A DNA stretch of 64,000 bases, from positions 286,840-350,839 of the forward strand of contig NZ_PDOC01000003.1 of the NCBI RefSeq assembly GCF_002760655.1, given 5' to 3'. Shown piece by piece: positions 17,818 through 26,244 of this stretch (within the stretch, counting starts at the first letter, position 1; each line of letters opens with the position of its first letter). This stretch comes from Massilia eurypsychrophila. GTDB lineage: Bacteria; Pseudomonadota; Gammaproteobacteria; Burkholderiales; Burkholderiaceae_D. Both the position numbers and the translations under genes were made by a program. The notes under the pieces were generated by a model that had not been told where the DNA came from, searched no databases, and saw only the letters and a program-made list of their open reading frames with translations.

Positions 17818-18576
17818 ATGAATATCCATCCATTAAACTGGTTGAAGTTGCGGGGCGCCATTTGCGCGATTCTATTCATTTCTCCGCTTCTTGCCGCATG
17901 CTCGAAACCACTGCCTGTCAGCATCCATGGCGTGAACTACACAGTGGAGCCGTTTAGTTACGTTCTCACTGATCCAAAAGATCCCAAGAACACTGGCGGC
18001 GGCGAGTTAATCGATTCGTACGCCGCTGGGGGGACGATGTGCTGCTACGAGTTGCCACGCAAATGGCAGCCCGGGATCAAAGTGTCGGTCCGGATCGCCC
18101 ATTGGGAGGGCAAGTTGGCCGACGACAGCTTGCACCAGATAGTCTCGACGCATTTGGTAGAAGTCCCGCGCTATGCGAATGGTAAACCAGGCGAACTTTG
18201 GGTGCTTCGAACTGCGAACGGCGGAGTTGACTTGGTGTCGAGCGACTTTCAGCCAGATCATGCGCAATGGCCCGGCAAGGTGAAGGGGTGGCCGGTTCCT
18301 TCCCTAGCATACCAACGGCAGCGATGGGACCTCTATATCCACCACGAAAAGGGTGGAGTTAAGCTATTTACGCAGATGTTGAAAGAACTGAGTAAGACGC
18401 CCGACCTCCGAGCCGCGGACGATTGGAACTATGCAATGCGCGCAGATAAGAAGTCGATAGAAGGTTTTCAGGGGCCAACCGATTTCAGATACCGTGAGAA
18501 GCTCAGGCTAGAATTCGAGGAAGGATTGAAGAACAGTCGTGACCGGCTTGAACGCCTCGAAAAGGGCCGGCCATGA
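17818..18576 (+). CDS. DUF3304-type lipoprotein, candidate immunity protein
   Basis: The 252-residue product has a lipoprotein signal (hydrophobic core and lipobox LLAAC at about residues 24-28). The mature part has the DUF3304 features HGVNYTVEPFSYVLTDP, NTGGGE, AAGGTMCCYELPRKWQPG and HLVEVP, followed by a charged helical C-terminus. It lies between the chaperone and lipase genes, overlapping the latter by ATGA. Immunity proteins against Tle-type lipases are periplasmic or lipoproteins encoded next to them, so protection against the adjacent toxin is the best inference. Base composition is less GC-rich here than in flanking genes. Confidence 0.75.
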   Translation: MNIHPLNWLKLRGAICAILFISPLLAACSKPLPVSIHGVNYTVEPFSYVLTDPKDPKNTGGGELIDSYAAGGTMCCYELPRKWQPGIKVSVRIAHWEGKLADDSLHQIVSTHLVEVPRYANGKPGELWVLRTANGGVDLVSSDFQPDHAQWPGKVKGWPVPSLAYQRQRWDLYIHHEKGGVKLFTQMLKELSKTPDLRAADDWNYAMRADKKSIEGFQGPTDFRYREKLRLEFEEGLKNSRDRLERLEKGRP

Positions 18577-20702
18577 GTACCGTTCTGTGCCCCATCGTGC
18601 CCACGTCATTTAACAAAGCAGAGGTCTTTGACGATTTCTTCGAGACTTCAGAGGGACGTAAAATCCGCGGATTAGAAGACCGAGAGCAACCAAAGCTAGG
18701 CGTGCCAGGCCAGTCGTGCTCAACGAATCTATTTTTTGGCTTTTTTTTCGATGGCACCAAAAATAATTACGTGCTGGCAGAGAAGGGGCTGAACCACTCG
18801 AACGTCGCGCGCTTGTACGACTGTTACCCCGGCCTTAGCGTCCCCGGCGTGCTACCGGCAAGCACCGACTGGAAGTATAAACCCTCGAACTATACTCATT
18901 TCTTTAAGACGTACATTCCGGGCGTGTCGACACCGTTTAAGGAAATTAACGACAGTGGAGAAGGCTTCGAAGGGCAGCAGGGCGCGGCAATGGGATTCCG
19001 TGGCGAGGCGCGGATAGTATGGGCACTCATCCAAGCCATTAATAAGGTGCATCGCTATTTCCACAAATCACCGCTGGTTTCGGCGGCAGAAACGGAAAAG
19101 CTGACCATGTCGATGGACTTGACCGCCCGACGGCGTCGTGCATTGGGGAAAAAATCTATTTTTCCCAATGCGCGCGAGAAAGAGGACGGAAAGACGCGCG
19201 AAGAGTTTGAAAAAATACTGCGCCGTCTACATGGTGCGGTTTCCCAGCACTGGCCGGACAAGAAGACCGGCCGACCGAGCAAGATAGACCCAGGCATCGT
19301 GCAGACGATCCACGTTTCAATATTTGGCTTTTCGCGCGGGGCCACACAAGCTCGTGCCTTCGCAAATTGGTTGACTGAACTGTGCAGACTCGACGCAAAT
19401 ATGGCTCGACGGGGTGATACGGTATCGCTGGGCGGCTTCAAGCTCGAGATTGACTTCCTTGGATTGTTCGACACTGTTGCATCCGTCGGTGCCGGCAACA
19501 CGTTCGGAAATAGCTGGCTTGGAAGAATGTTCGACGGTCACGGAACCTGGGCCGATAGTGAAGGGAACCTGCGCATTCCGGAGGGTATTCGATGTGTTCA
19601 TTTGGTAGCAGCACACGAGGTGCGGCGCAGTTTTCCGCTAGACTCGATCTGTGTTGGCAACGTCGCGCCGGCTAATTCTCAAGAAATTGTTTTCCCTGGG
19701 GTGCACTCCGACCTTGGTTGCGGATACAGCCCGTGTGAACAAGGTCGCGGCATTGACCGAACAGGTTCCGATATGCTCGCTCGCATTCCGCTACTGTTCA
19801 TGTACAAGGAAGCCCGGGCGGCCGGCGTGCCGTTGAAACTCGAGTTTGCAAGTGAAGCGGCGAAGGAACGATTTCAGACCACCCCAGCAGCAATTGCTGC
19901 GCTAAACGCCTACCTCGCACAATCTCCAACCAAGACAGGCACATTAACAGCGATCATGCGCGAACAAGCACGGCTCCATATTCAGTGGCGCATGGCTCGT
20001 CGCGCGACTGGCAAGCAGCCGATTGAATCGACTCGAAGTTTTGCTCGCGCCAGCACATTCGATCAGAATGACCTGCATAGCTCTAATCTAGAGTTTGAAA
20101 AGGAGATCGCAGCATTTGAGACTTGGCTAGCACACAAAGGCAAAGGTTTCGTGCCGAAGGAACAAGCAGCTGGGTTCAATAACGAACACGAGAGTGAGTG
20201 GGAAGAGATCGCCAGATGGTGGGCTAAAGCACCGCCTCCTTCATCGGCTGTGCTCAACTTCTTCGACGAGTTCGTCCATGATTCGCGCGCATGGTTCAAG
20301 CTGATTCCGGGCAACCCCGACAATGAGGCAGCGATGCATAGTTTGCTGAGAAAGCAGGTGGCAACGCTTCAAGCCAACCGCGAACGCAACCTATATCTGG
20401 AAACTATGTATCGAGAAAATCATAAGGCGCTGGTTCGACTCGGTATTCGATCGAAGGAGGCTGGCGCACCAAAGTACCAGCCGCAGCCACTTGGTTTTTC
20501 TGAGCTGCAAATCCAGGCACTCGATGAATATGCTCGTTCGGCCAAAATTCCACGTATGTTGACAGAAGGGCGCGAACCGTTCGATATCGGCGGCATTGCC
20601 GGTCGGGCTGGCTATCTGCGGTTCCGTAAAGTCTACGGTGGGCGCGACAGCGTGCTCATCTCGCAGGCCGGAGAAGCACCTCATCGCAAACAAGTTGCCT
20701 GA
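18573..20702 (+). CDS. DUF2235 alpha/beta-hydrolase T6SS effector (Tle1-like phospholipase)
   Basis: This 709-residue protein contains the DUF2235 domain found in Tle1-class antibacterial phospholipases. It has FFFDGTKNNY near residue 55, the nucleophile motif GFSRGA (serine about 251), an acidic residue in LGLFDTVAS (about 298) and a histidine in FPGVHSDLGCGY (about 376). The C-terminal 300 residues are helical and may bind VgrG or membrane. Delivered by the VgrG at 14136, it would hydrolyse target-cell phospholipids. Codon use is more AT-rich than in the core genes, consistent with horizontal exchange of the cassette. Confidence 0.85.
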   Translation: MSTVLCPIVPTSFNKAEVFDDFFETSEGRKIRGLEDREQPKLGVPGQSCSTNLFFGFFFDGTKNNYVLAEKGLNHSNVARLYDCYPGLSVPGVLPASTDWKYKPSNYTHFFKTYIPGVSTPFKEINDSGEGFEGQQGAAMGFRGEARIVWALIQAINKVHRYFHKSPLVSAAETEKLTMSMDLTARRRRALGKKSIFPNAREKEDGKTREEFEKILRRLHGAVSQHWPDKKTGRPSKIDPGIVQTIHVSIFGFSRGATQARAFANWLTELCRLDANMARRGDTVSLGGFKLEIDFLGLFDTVASVGAGNTFGNSWLGRMFDGHGTWADSEGNLRIPEGIRCVHLVAAHEVRRSFPLDSICVGNVAPANSQEIVFPGVHSDLGCGYSPCEQGRGIDRTGSDMLARIPLLFMYKEARAAGVPLKLEFASEAAKERFQTTPAAIAALNAYLAQSPTKTGTLTAIMREQARLHIQWRMARRATGKQPIESTRSFARASTFDQNDLHSSNLEFEKEIAAFETWLAHKGKGFVPKEQAAGFNNEHESEWEEIARWWAKAPPPSSAVLNFFDEFVHDSRAWFKLIPGNPDNEAAMHSLLRKQVATLQANRERNLYLETMYRENHKALVRLGIRSKEAGAPKYQPQPLGFSELQIQALDEYARSAKIPRMLTEGREPFDIGGIAGRAGYLRFRKVYGGRDSVLISQAGEAPHRKQVA

Positions 20703-20720
20703 CTTCAGTCGCACGCACCG

Positions 20721-20748
20721 AAAAAAACGCCGGGGCAAGCCCGGCGTT
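20721..20748 (-). terminator. Intrinsic terminator of dctA
   Basis: A 9-bp perfect stem (AACGCCGGG / CCCGGCGTT, loop of 5) at 20726-20748 is followed on the minus strand by a run of seven Ts (20727 down to 20721). It lies just after the dctA stop, between convergent genes. Confidence 0.85.
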
Positions 20749-20771
20749 GTTGACTGCGGCGTGCGCGCACT

Positions 20772-22073
20772 TTACGCCGCCTCGCGCACCGGGAACATTT
20801 CCTTGTCGTCGTCGATGTGGGTCGGATGCTTCAGCTCGCGCTCGAGGCGGTCGTGGTCGAGCTCCTTTTCCCACTTCGACACGACGATGGTCGCCACGCC
20901 GTTGCCGATGAAGTTGGTCAGTGCGCGCGCTTCGCTCATGAAGCGGTCGATGCCGAGGATCAGCGCCATGCCCGCTACCGGTACGCCAGGCACCACCGCC
21001 AGCGTCGCCGCCAGCGTGACGAAGCCGGCGCCGGTGATGCCGGAGGCGCCTTTCGATGTCAGCATGGCCACGCCGAGAATGGTCAGCTGCTGGCCGAACG
21101 TCAGGTCGGTATTGGTTGCCTGCGCGACGAACAGTGCCGCCATCGTCATGTAAATGTTGGTGCCGTCCAGGTTGAACGAATAGCCGGTCGGCACGACCAG
21201 GCCGACCACCGACTTCGAACAGCCCAGCTTTTCAAGCTTGCGTATCAAGGCGGGCAACGCGCTTTCCGACGAGCTGGTGCCGAGCACGATCAACAGTTCT
21301 TCCTTGATGTACGAAATGAAACGGAAGATCGAGAAGCCGGTGAACCAGGCGATCGTTCCGAGGACGATGAAGATGAACAGCGCGCAGGTCAGGTAGAACG
21401 AACCCATCAGCTTGGCCAGCGGCAGCAGCGAGGCGATGCCGAATTTGCCGATGGTAAAGGCCATCGCGCCGAATGCGCCGATCGGGGCAGCTTTCATGAT
21501 GATGCCGACCACGCCGAAAATCGCATGCGACAGGTCATCGATGAATTTGGTGATCGGCTTGCCGCGGTGGCCGAGGCTCGACAACGCCACGCCGAACAGG
21601 ATCGCGATCAGCAGCACCTGCAGGATGTCGCCCTTGGCGAACGCGTCGACAAAGGTGTTCGGGATGATGTTGAGCAGGAAGTCGACCGTGCTCTGCGACT
21701 GTGCCTTGTTGGTGTATTCGGCAATGGACTTGGTGTCGAGCGTGGCCGGGTCGGCGTTGAAACCGTCGCCCGGACGCACGACGTTGGCGACGACCAGGCC
21801 GATTGCCAGCGCGATGGTCGACACGACTTCGAAATACACCAGCGCCTTGCCGCCGACCCGGCCAACCTTCTTCATGTCCTGCATGCCGGCGATGCCCGCC
21901 ACGACGGTGCAGAAAATGACTGGCGCGATGATCATCTTGATCAGCTTGATGAAGCCGTCGCCGAGCGGCTTCATGGCCACGCCGAGCTGTGGATAAAAAA
22001 TGCCGAGCAGGATGCCGAGCACGATGGCGAACAGAACCTGAACGTACAGAATTTTATAGAAGGGTTTTTTCAT
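20772..22073 (-). CDS. dctA: C4-dicarboxylate:cation symporter DctA
   Basis: The 433-residue carrier takes up succinate, fumarate and malate. The start [12 protein letters not shown] aligns with E. coli DctA; longer in-frame extensions up to 22205 look spurious. Typical motifs are [23 protein letters not shown] (re-entrant loop), [12 protein letters not shown] and the C-terminal [22 protein letters not shown]. About eight membrane helices and two hairpins are expected. No DctB/DctD regulators adjoin. A 14-bp palindrome lies about 65 bp upstream of the start. Confidence 0.96.
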   Translation of the reverse strand: MKKPFYKILYVQVLFAIVLGILLGIFYPQLGVAMKPLGDGFIKLIKMIIAPVIFCTVVAGIAGMQDMKKVGRVGGKALVYFEVVSTIALAIGLVVANVVRPGDGFNADPATLDTKSIAEYTNKAQSQSTVDFLLNIIPNTFVDAFAKGDILQVLLIAILFGVALSSLGHRGKPITKFIDDLSHAIFGVVGIIMKAAPIGAFGAMAFTIGKFGIASLLPLAKLMGSFYLTCALFIFIVLGTIAWFTGFSIFRFISYIKEELLIVLGTSSSESALPALIRKLEKLGCSKSVVGLVVPTGYSFNLDGTNIYMTMAALFVAQATNTDLTFGQQLTILGVAMLTSKGASGITGAGFVTLAATLAVVPGVPVAGMALILGIDRFMSEARALTNFIGNGVATIVVSKWEKELDHDRLERELKHPTHIDDDKEMFPVREAA

Positions 22074-22137
22074 GGCGTCTCGCAAGGCTGATGTCGGGGA
22101 TGCATGCATGATTGCCGAATCTGCCAGCACCTTCCAT

Positions 22138-22151
22138 TGTGGATTTCCACA
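22138..22151. promoter_or_regulatory. 14-bp palindrome upstream of dctA
   Basis: TGTGGA-TT-TCCACA is a perfect dyad 65 bp before the dctA start. Another shorter inverted repeat (GTGTG ... CACAC) occurs near 22190. Either may be an operator; no factor is assigned. Confidence 0.4.
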
Positions 22152-22221
22152 CCAATCAAAAAGGCAATTTATTCCCATCTCATAGGGCGTGTGAAAAAGC
22201 GCCACACGATACGAATAACAG

Positions 22222-22250
22222 TTGTTATATTTGAATCGGCAAAATATACT
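22222..22250 (+). promoter_or_regulatory. Probable sigma-70 promoter of the TPR membrane protein gene
   Basis: TTGTTA and TATACT are separated by exactly 17 bases in an AT-rich stretch 92 bp before the ATG at 22342. Confidence 0.5.
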
Positions 22251-22341
22251 CAGCGCTAATAAGTATTAACCATGTGCATCTTTCGCTTTGACACGGAAGG
22301 CGCGTGATGCTCTGCTTCCATAAGAACTTGCGAACCGATCT

Positions 22342-23823
22342 ATGACCCGACACCTGCATGAGCCAGCCAACGCGCTGCTGTACCGCGCGCTCGACCTGCC
22401 GTCCGACCAACGCCAGCAGTTCATCGCGGATGCATGCGAGGGCGACACCGAGCTGCTCGCGCTGGTCAAAACGCTGCTGGCGCGCATCGAGGAACTCGAC
22501 GAATTCATCGAGTCGCCGCTAAACGTGCTGGCCGTTTCGCCGGCGATGCAGCCGGCTGCGCCGCAGTTGGCAGAGCCTGCGGCGCCGCTGCAAGCTGAAA
22601 CGCCGCCGGCTGCGCAGTTCAGCGCGCCGGCCATCACGCCCGACGCTGCACAGAGCGCCATAGATCGTGAGCCGGTCGAGCCTGCAGTCGCCGTGCCTGA
22701 GCGCGGCATGTGGCAGCGCCATCCGTTGGGGATGAGCACGGCCGCGGTGTGCGCTTGCGCGCTGGTACTCGTCACGTCCGCCGCGCTGTGGCATGCACGC
22801 CAGTCCGACCTGGCGCGCGCGACCGCCGAGCAGCGCGTGCAGACACCTGGCAAACCGATGCGTGGCGCGCAGTTCGACGGCAGCGCCGCGCTCGACAAGA
22901 TTCCTGTTGCCGCGCGCGAGCGCTTCGTCAACACCGCGCAGGCGTATCAAAGCCAGCTGGCCGAAGTTCGGCGCGCCGGCGGCGACCTCGACGGCGCGCT
23001 GCAGGCAGCGCAAGTATCGCTCGGGTTCACCGAGCAGCAGGCGAGGGCGCATCCGGAAGAGGTGCGCTGGCGCGTCCAGCTCGCCGCCGTGCATGGCCAG
23101 ATCGGCACCATCCTCGTCGAACAGGGCCGCACCGCCGACGGGCTGGCCGAGTTGCGCAAGGCGCTGGCGTTGCGGCAGGAGATTTCCACCAGGGACGCCG
23201 GCAACGAACAGCTGGCGCGCGAGGTTGCCGATGCCAACGCGGCGATCGGCAACGCCTTGATGGCGACGATGGACAACGCCGCCGCCGAGCCGGCATTCGC
23301 CGCGGCGCGCGCCACCTATGCGGCGCAACTGCGCAACTCGCCGGGCGATGCTACGCTGCAAGCCGGCCTGATCGACCTGGAGCTGGCGCGCGCCAACGTG
23401 CAGAACCTGCAGCGCCACGGGCGCGACGCGGTGGCCACGCTGGCCTCGCTAAAGGCGCTGGCGCGCGACGCCAGCAAGGCTGGCGCCGATCCGTTCCTGG
23501 CGGTGCGGGTGGCCTTGCTCGACGCCCATATCCAGCCGCGCGGCACGCCGGCCCAGGCGTATGCCGCAGGCCAGCAGGCCTTGTCCGAACTGCTCAAGCA
23601 GACCGAGAAGGATCCGCTCGACACGGCGCGACTGCGCGAGAGTGCGATCGCATGGCAGACCACCGGCGAGATTGGCCTGCGCGCCGGCCAGACCGAGTCC
23701 GCCTGCCGCTATCTGGGCCTGGCAGTGAAACGCTACGAGGAGCTGGAAAAATCGAAGCGCCTGAATGCGATCGACAAATTGCGGCTGGGGCAGGTACAGG
23801 CGCAGCGCAAGGCTTGCGGTTAG
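22342..23823 (+). CDS. Single-span TPR-like protein with a kinase-family N-terminus but no kinase domain
   Basis: The 493-residue product starts with a 55-residue helical segment (NALLYRALDLPSDQRQQFIADAC, ELLALVKTLLARIEE). It resembles the leader that precedes the kinase domain in many PknB-type Ser/Thr kinases. A Pro/Ala-rich linker follows, then one membrane span at about residues 133-153, and a periplasmic helical repeat region (about 185-490) with TPR-like periodicity. This matches the C-terminal half of such kinases, but no kinase motifs (GxGxxG, HRD, DFG) occur. It may be a domain-loss derivative or a scaffold. Function is unknown. Confidence 0.6.
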   Translation: MTRHLHEPANALLYRALDLPSDQRQQFIADACEGDTELLALVKTLLARIEELDEFIESPLNVLAVSPAMQPAAPQLAEPAAPLQAETPPAAQFSAPAITPDAAQSAIDREPVEPAVAVPERGMWQRHPLGMSTAAVCACALVLVTSAALWHARQSDLARATAEQRVQTPGKPMRGAQFDGSAALDKIPVAARERFVNTAQAYQSQLAEVRRAGGDLDGALQAAQVSLGFTEQQARAHPEEVRWRVQLAAVHGQIGTILVEQGRTADGLAELRKALALRQEISTRDAGNEQLAREVADANAAIGNALMATMDNAAAEPAFAAARATYAAQLRNSPGDATLQAGLIDLELARANVQNLQRHGRDAVATLASLKALARDASKAGADPFLAVRVALLDAHIQPRGTPAQAYAAGQQALSELLKQTEKDPLDTARLRESAIAWQTTGEIGLRAGQTESACRYLGLAVKRYEELEKSKRLNAIDKLRLGQVQAQRKACG

Positions 23824-23854
23824 CTTCCTTGCGCTTGCTGCTCGTTTCTTTGTA

Positions 23855-24172
23855 CTAAGGTTCGCGGCTGGAGATTGCTGTCACGAGCCATCCCCAGCTG
23901 CAAGGCGGTTTCAAGTCGAATGCTGCCATCCGCTTGGTGGACACGTCGACGAACTCCAAAGCGCCATCGATCGCCTCGCTGGTCCGGGCTGTCGTTTTGA
24001 GCAGCTGATCGATCATTCCCAACAATGCATCCTCGTCTTCCGGGTGGAATGACTCTGCAGCCGGACGAAGGAATTCACCCATGGACAGGCCTGCATCGTC
24101 GGCAAGCTTGGCGATCCTTTCTTTCTCCTGACTGGTGACCAGGACAGGAATCTCTTCTGTTGCGGTTGCCAT
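23855..24172 (-). CDS. Small ribbon-helix-helix-like / hypothetical protein
   Basis: The start at 24172 gives 105 residues and is preceded by a very strong G-rich ribosome site (AAGGGGGGG) at good spacing; ATGs at 24178 and 24244 are alternatives. The N-terminal part (EIPVLVTSQEKERIAKLADDAGLSMGEFLR) looks like a strand followed by two helices, as in ribbon-helix-helix proteins. A helical region follows (LLGMIDQLLKTTARTSEAIDGALEFV). No toxin partner is adjacent. The last 20 residues, rich in Pro and Trp, look unlike the rest and could result from a late frameshift. Confidence 0.5.
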   Translation of the reverse strand: MATATEEIPVLVTSQEKERIAKLADDAGLSMGEFLRPAAESFHPEDEDALLGMIDQLLKTTARTSEAIDGALEFVDVSTKRMAAFDLKPPCSWGWLVTAISSREP

Positions 24173-24291
24173 TTTCATCCCCCCCTTCAAAAGGCGTGCA
24201 TGCACTTCACACGACCAGTTTACGTGAATCGGAGCGCAGTTCAATCGAGCTTCGACACCGGACGTTGAGATTCCTTAAGCAAGCCTTGTGA

Positions 24292-25377
24292 TCACAGGTG
24301 TTGCAGCTTCTCGATCAGCTGGTCGACCAGCATGATCTGGTGGAAGTCGTGCGCTGTCCCCTCGAGCCTGGCGTGGACCTCGGCGGCGCTGGCAAAAGGG
24401 GCTGCGATCGCGGCGTAACGCTGCTGCAGCAGCGGCTCGTTGGATATCTCCAGGAAGCGCAAGTGCGTGTACAGGTGAATCAGATCCTTCGTGTGATGGG
24501 TGCCGATACTGGTGCCGCCGATGTGATAGACGCTGCCGGCGCCGTCCGCTTCGAGCTGCGTCACGCCGAGTCCGTCCGCGTAGGCGAGCGCCAGCAGCAC
24601 ATGCAGCGTGTCGTAGAACACGTGATAACTCTTCATCGTGGCGCCGTCGCGCAGGCCGATGCCGGCCAGCCGGCTGCGCGCCGGCTCCGGCACCTGCCGG
24701 TACGGCTGGGCGCCGACGCCGTATTGCGCCATCAGCCGCTTGAACACGTCGATGCGCAAGTACAGGAAATGCGTCAACGCATAGGTCCAGCGGCCGTCGC
24801 TGCTGGCGTCCTTGTACAAACACAGCAGGAAATCGTCGTCGTCGAAACGCAGCTGCTGCAGGATCGCGCGGTCGAACACGTACAGATCGTGGTCGAGCAC
24901 GCCGAAGTCATGCTCGCTGTGTTGCACCAGCAGGTTGATCATCGCGCCGTGGTTCACGCTCGAGTTCGGCAGGGACGCCACGCGCATTTGCGGCATCGCC
25001 GGAAAACGCGCGCGCAGCAAGTCCGCCTCCCAGCGGCGCGCGCCGTTGAGCAGCAGCACCACGCGCAGGTCCGCCGCCACCAGGCGCAGGCACGGCAGCA
25101 GGAAGTGCAGCGTCTGCGGCATGACGATAACGTAGAAGATGCCGTCCAGCGAACCCGGCTGGCTGGCGAGGAAACGGCGAAAGCGCGCCGGCGTCACCCA
25201 GCGCTGCAGCACGCCGTCGTTGACCGCGTACGCCAGCTTGCGGTACGCGCGCAAACCGACCGCCTGCGGGATGCGCCGCAGCAGCACGTCCCAGTGCGAG
25301 TGGCCGCGCTCGCTCAGGCGCTGGTACAGCAGCCGCGCCGCGCGCGCGTTGGCGCGAAGTTGCGTCAGCAAGCCCAT
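24292..25377 (-). CDS. Putative glycosyltransferase-like protein
   Basis: I do not recognise this 361-residue protein with certainty. It has a nucleotide-sugar-like fold pattern: FYVIVMPQTLHFLLPCLRLV, then RVVLLLNGARRWEADLLRARFP, and an acidic DxD-type motif in GVLDHDLYVFD, as in GT-A glycosyltransferases. A conserved-looking HIGGTSIGTHHTKDLIHLYTHLRFLE segment follows. No membrane spans or signal peptide are seen. The ATG at 25377 lacks a strong ribosome site, and in-frame starts up to 25518 exist. It is preceded by a short remnant of another gene. Enzymatic role is unproven. Confidence 0.5.
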   Translation of the reverse strand: MGLLTQLRANARAARLLYQRLSERGHSHWDVLLRRIPQAVGLRAYRKLAYAVNDGVLQRWVTPARFRRFLASQPGSLDGIFYVIVMPQTLHFLLPCLRLVAADLRVVLLLNGARRWEADLLRARFPAMPQMRVASLPNSSVNHGAMINLLVQHSEHDFGVLDHDLYVFDRAILQQLRFDDDDFLLCLYKDASSDGRWTYALTHFLYLRIDVFKRLMAQYGVGAQPYRQVPEPARSRLAGIGLRDGATMKSYHVFYDTLHVLLALAYADGLGVTQLEADGAGSVYHIGGTSIGTHHTKDLIHLYTHLRFLEISNEPLLQQRYAAIAAPFASAAEVHARLEGTAHDFHQIMLVDQLIEKLQHL

Positions 25378-25379
25378 TG

Positions 25380-25487
25380 TTATGGCCGGCGGTAGATGGT
25401 TCCGCATTTCATGACGAAGCCGACGTTGCGCACCGCGATGATATCGCCCGCCAGGGCGGGAAATGCAAATTGGGACAGGATCCGCAT
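25380..25487 (-). pseudogene. Possible remnant of an amidohydrolase C-terminus
   Basis: A 35-codon frame ends in IIAVRNVGFVMKCGTIYRR, which resembles the conserved tail of imidazolonepropionase-like amidohydrolases (typically ...ADIRAV..V.FVMK.G.VYR). The rest of such an enzyme is absent upstream. This suggests that a deletion or rearrangement left only the tail before the glycosyltransferase-like gene. Confidence 0.35.
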
Positions 25488-25619
25488 CGGGGTATTCCAG
25501 TAGATTGTAAGGAGGCAATCATATAGGAAGGCGCGCGCGGACGGAGTGTGACTTTTCGCGCATTTTGAGACCGGGCCGCCTGCTAGAATCGGTCTGTTGC
25601 CATTTGTCGAAAGAACCAC

Positions 25620-26063
25620 GTGCGTCCACTTCACCACGCCTTGCTCGCCGCCGCCTTCGTTGCCGCTCCAGCGTGCGCGGCCGACCTGACCAGCTACTTC
25701 CCCGCTAGCGGCGCGGCGCAGTTTTTGGTGGCCAATTTCGACCTGGCGTCGATTCGCAGTTCGTTCGGCCCGCGTCGAACGCTCGAGCAGCGCACGTTTG
25801 CGTCGCTCGGGCTGGTGCCGACCAAGGTGACGCAAGACGAAATCGAGTTCGATGGCGCGGACTGGTTGTACAGCCTGAAGGTGCTGCGCCGCGGCGACCT
25901 CAACGGCGACGGCATCGAGGACCTGGAAGTGTGCTTCGTCGACAAGGCGAAGGGAGCGAGCTACAACAGTCAGCAGGCGTTGCTGGTGACGCGCTATTCC
26001 GACAGTTCGCTGGCGGTGGCGTTGCGGTTCGCGGTGACCGGCTGCGAAACCTTCGCCAACTAG
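25620..26063 (+). CDS. Exported hypothetical protein with EF-hand-like loop
   Basis: This 147-residue protein begins at a GTG and has a clear signal peptide (HHALLAAAFVAAPACAAD). A calcium-loop-like DLNGDGIEDLEVCF occurs near residue 93. Two cysteines in the mature part (EVCF and TGCE) could form a disulfide. I do not recognise a named family. It is divergent from the upstream remnant and followed by a convergent dehydrogenase gene. Confidence 0.6.
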   Translation: MRPLHHALLAAAFVAAPACAADLTSYFPASGAAQFLVANFDLASIRSSFGPRRTLEQRTFASLGLVPTKVTQDEIEFDGADWLYSLKVLRRGDLNGDGIEDLEVCFVDKAKGASYNSQQALLVTRYSDSSLAVALRFAVTGCETFAN

Positions 26064-26244
26064 AAATGCAACGAGCAGCACTCATCAGCCGCCGGACCTG
26101 ACGCACCCGAAGTGGCCGGCTGCAACACCGCCGCAAATTTTTCTACGTCATCCCAGCATGCGCGAGCATGACGGTTTGGCGGGCGGGGGCGGTTTTTGCG
26201 TCGCATAGCCGCGGGCATTTACTACGCTGCCCAGCGGCTTGTGG

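Noticed and set aside
22074-22230. A sigma-54 promoter for dctA.
   Set aside because: GG and GC pairs were found at 8- and 13-base spacing, not the required 10, so no -24/-12 element can be claimed.
23855-24172. An antitoxin of a toxin-antitoxin pair.
   Set aside because: The ribbon-helix-helix-like N-terminus suggested it, but no small toxin gene lies on either side.
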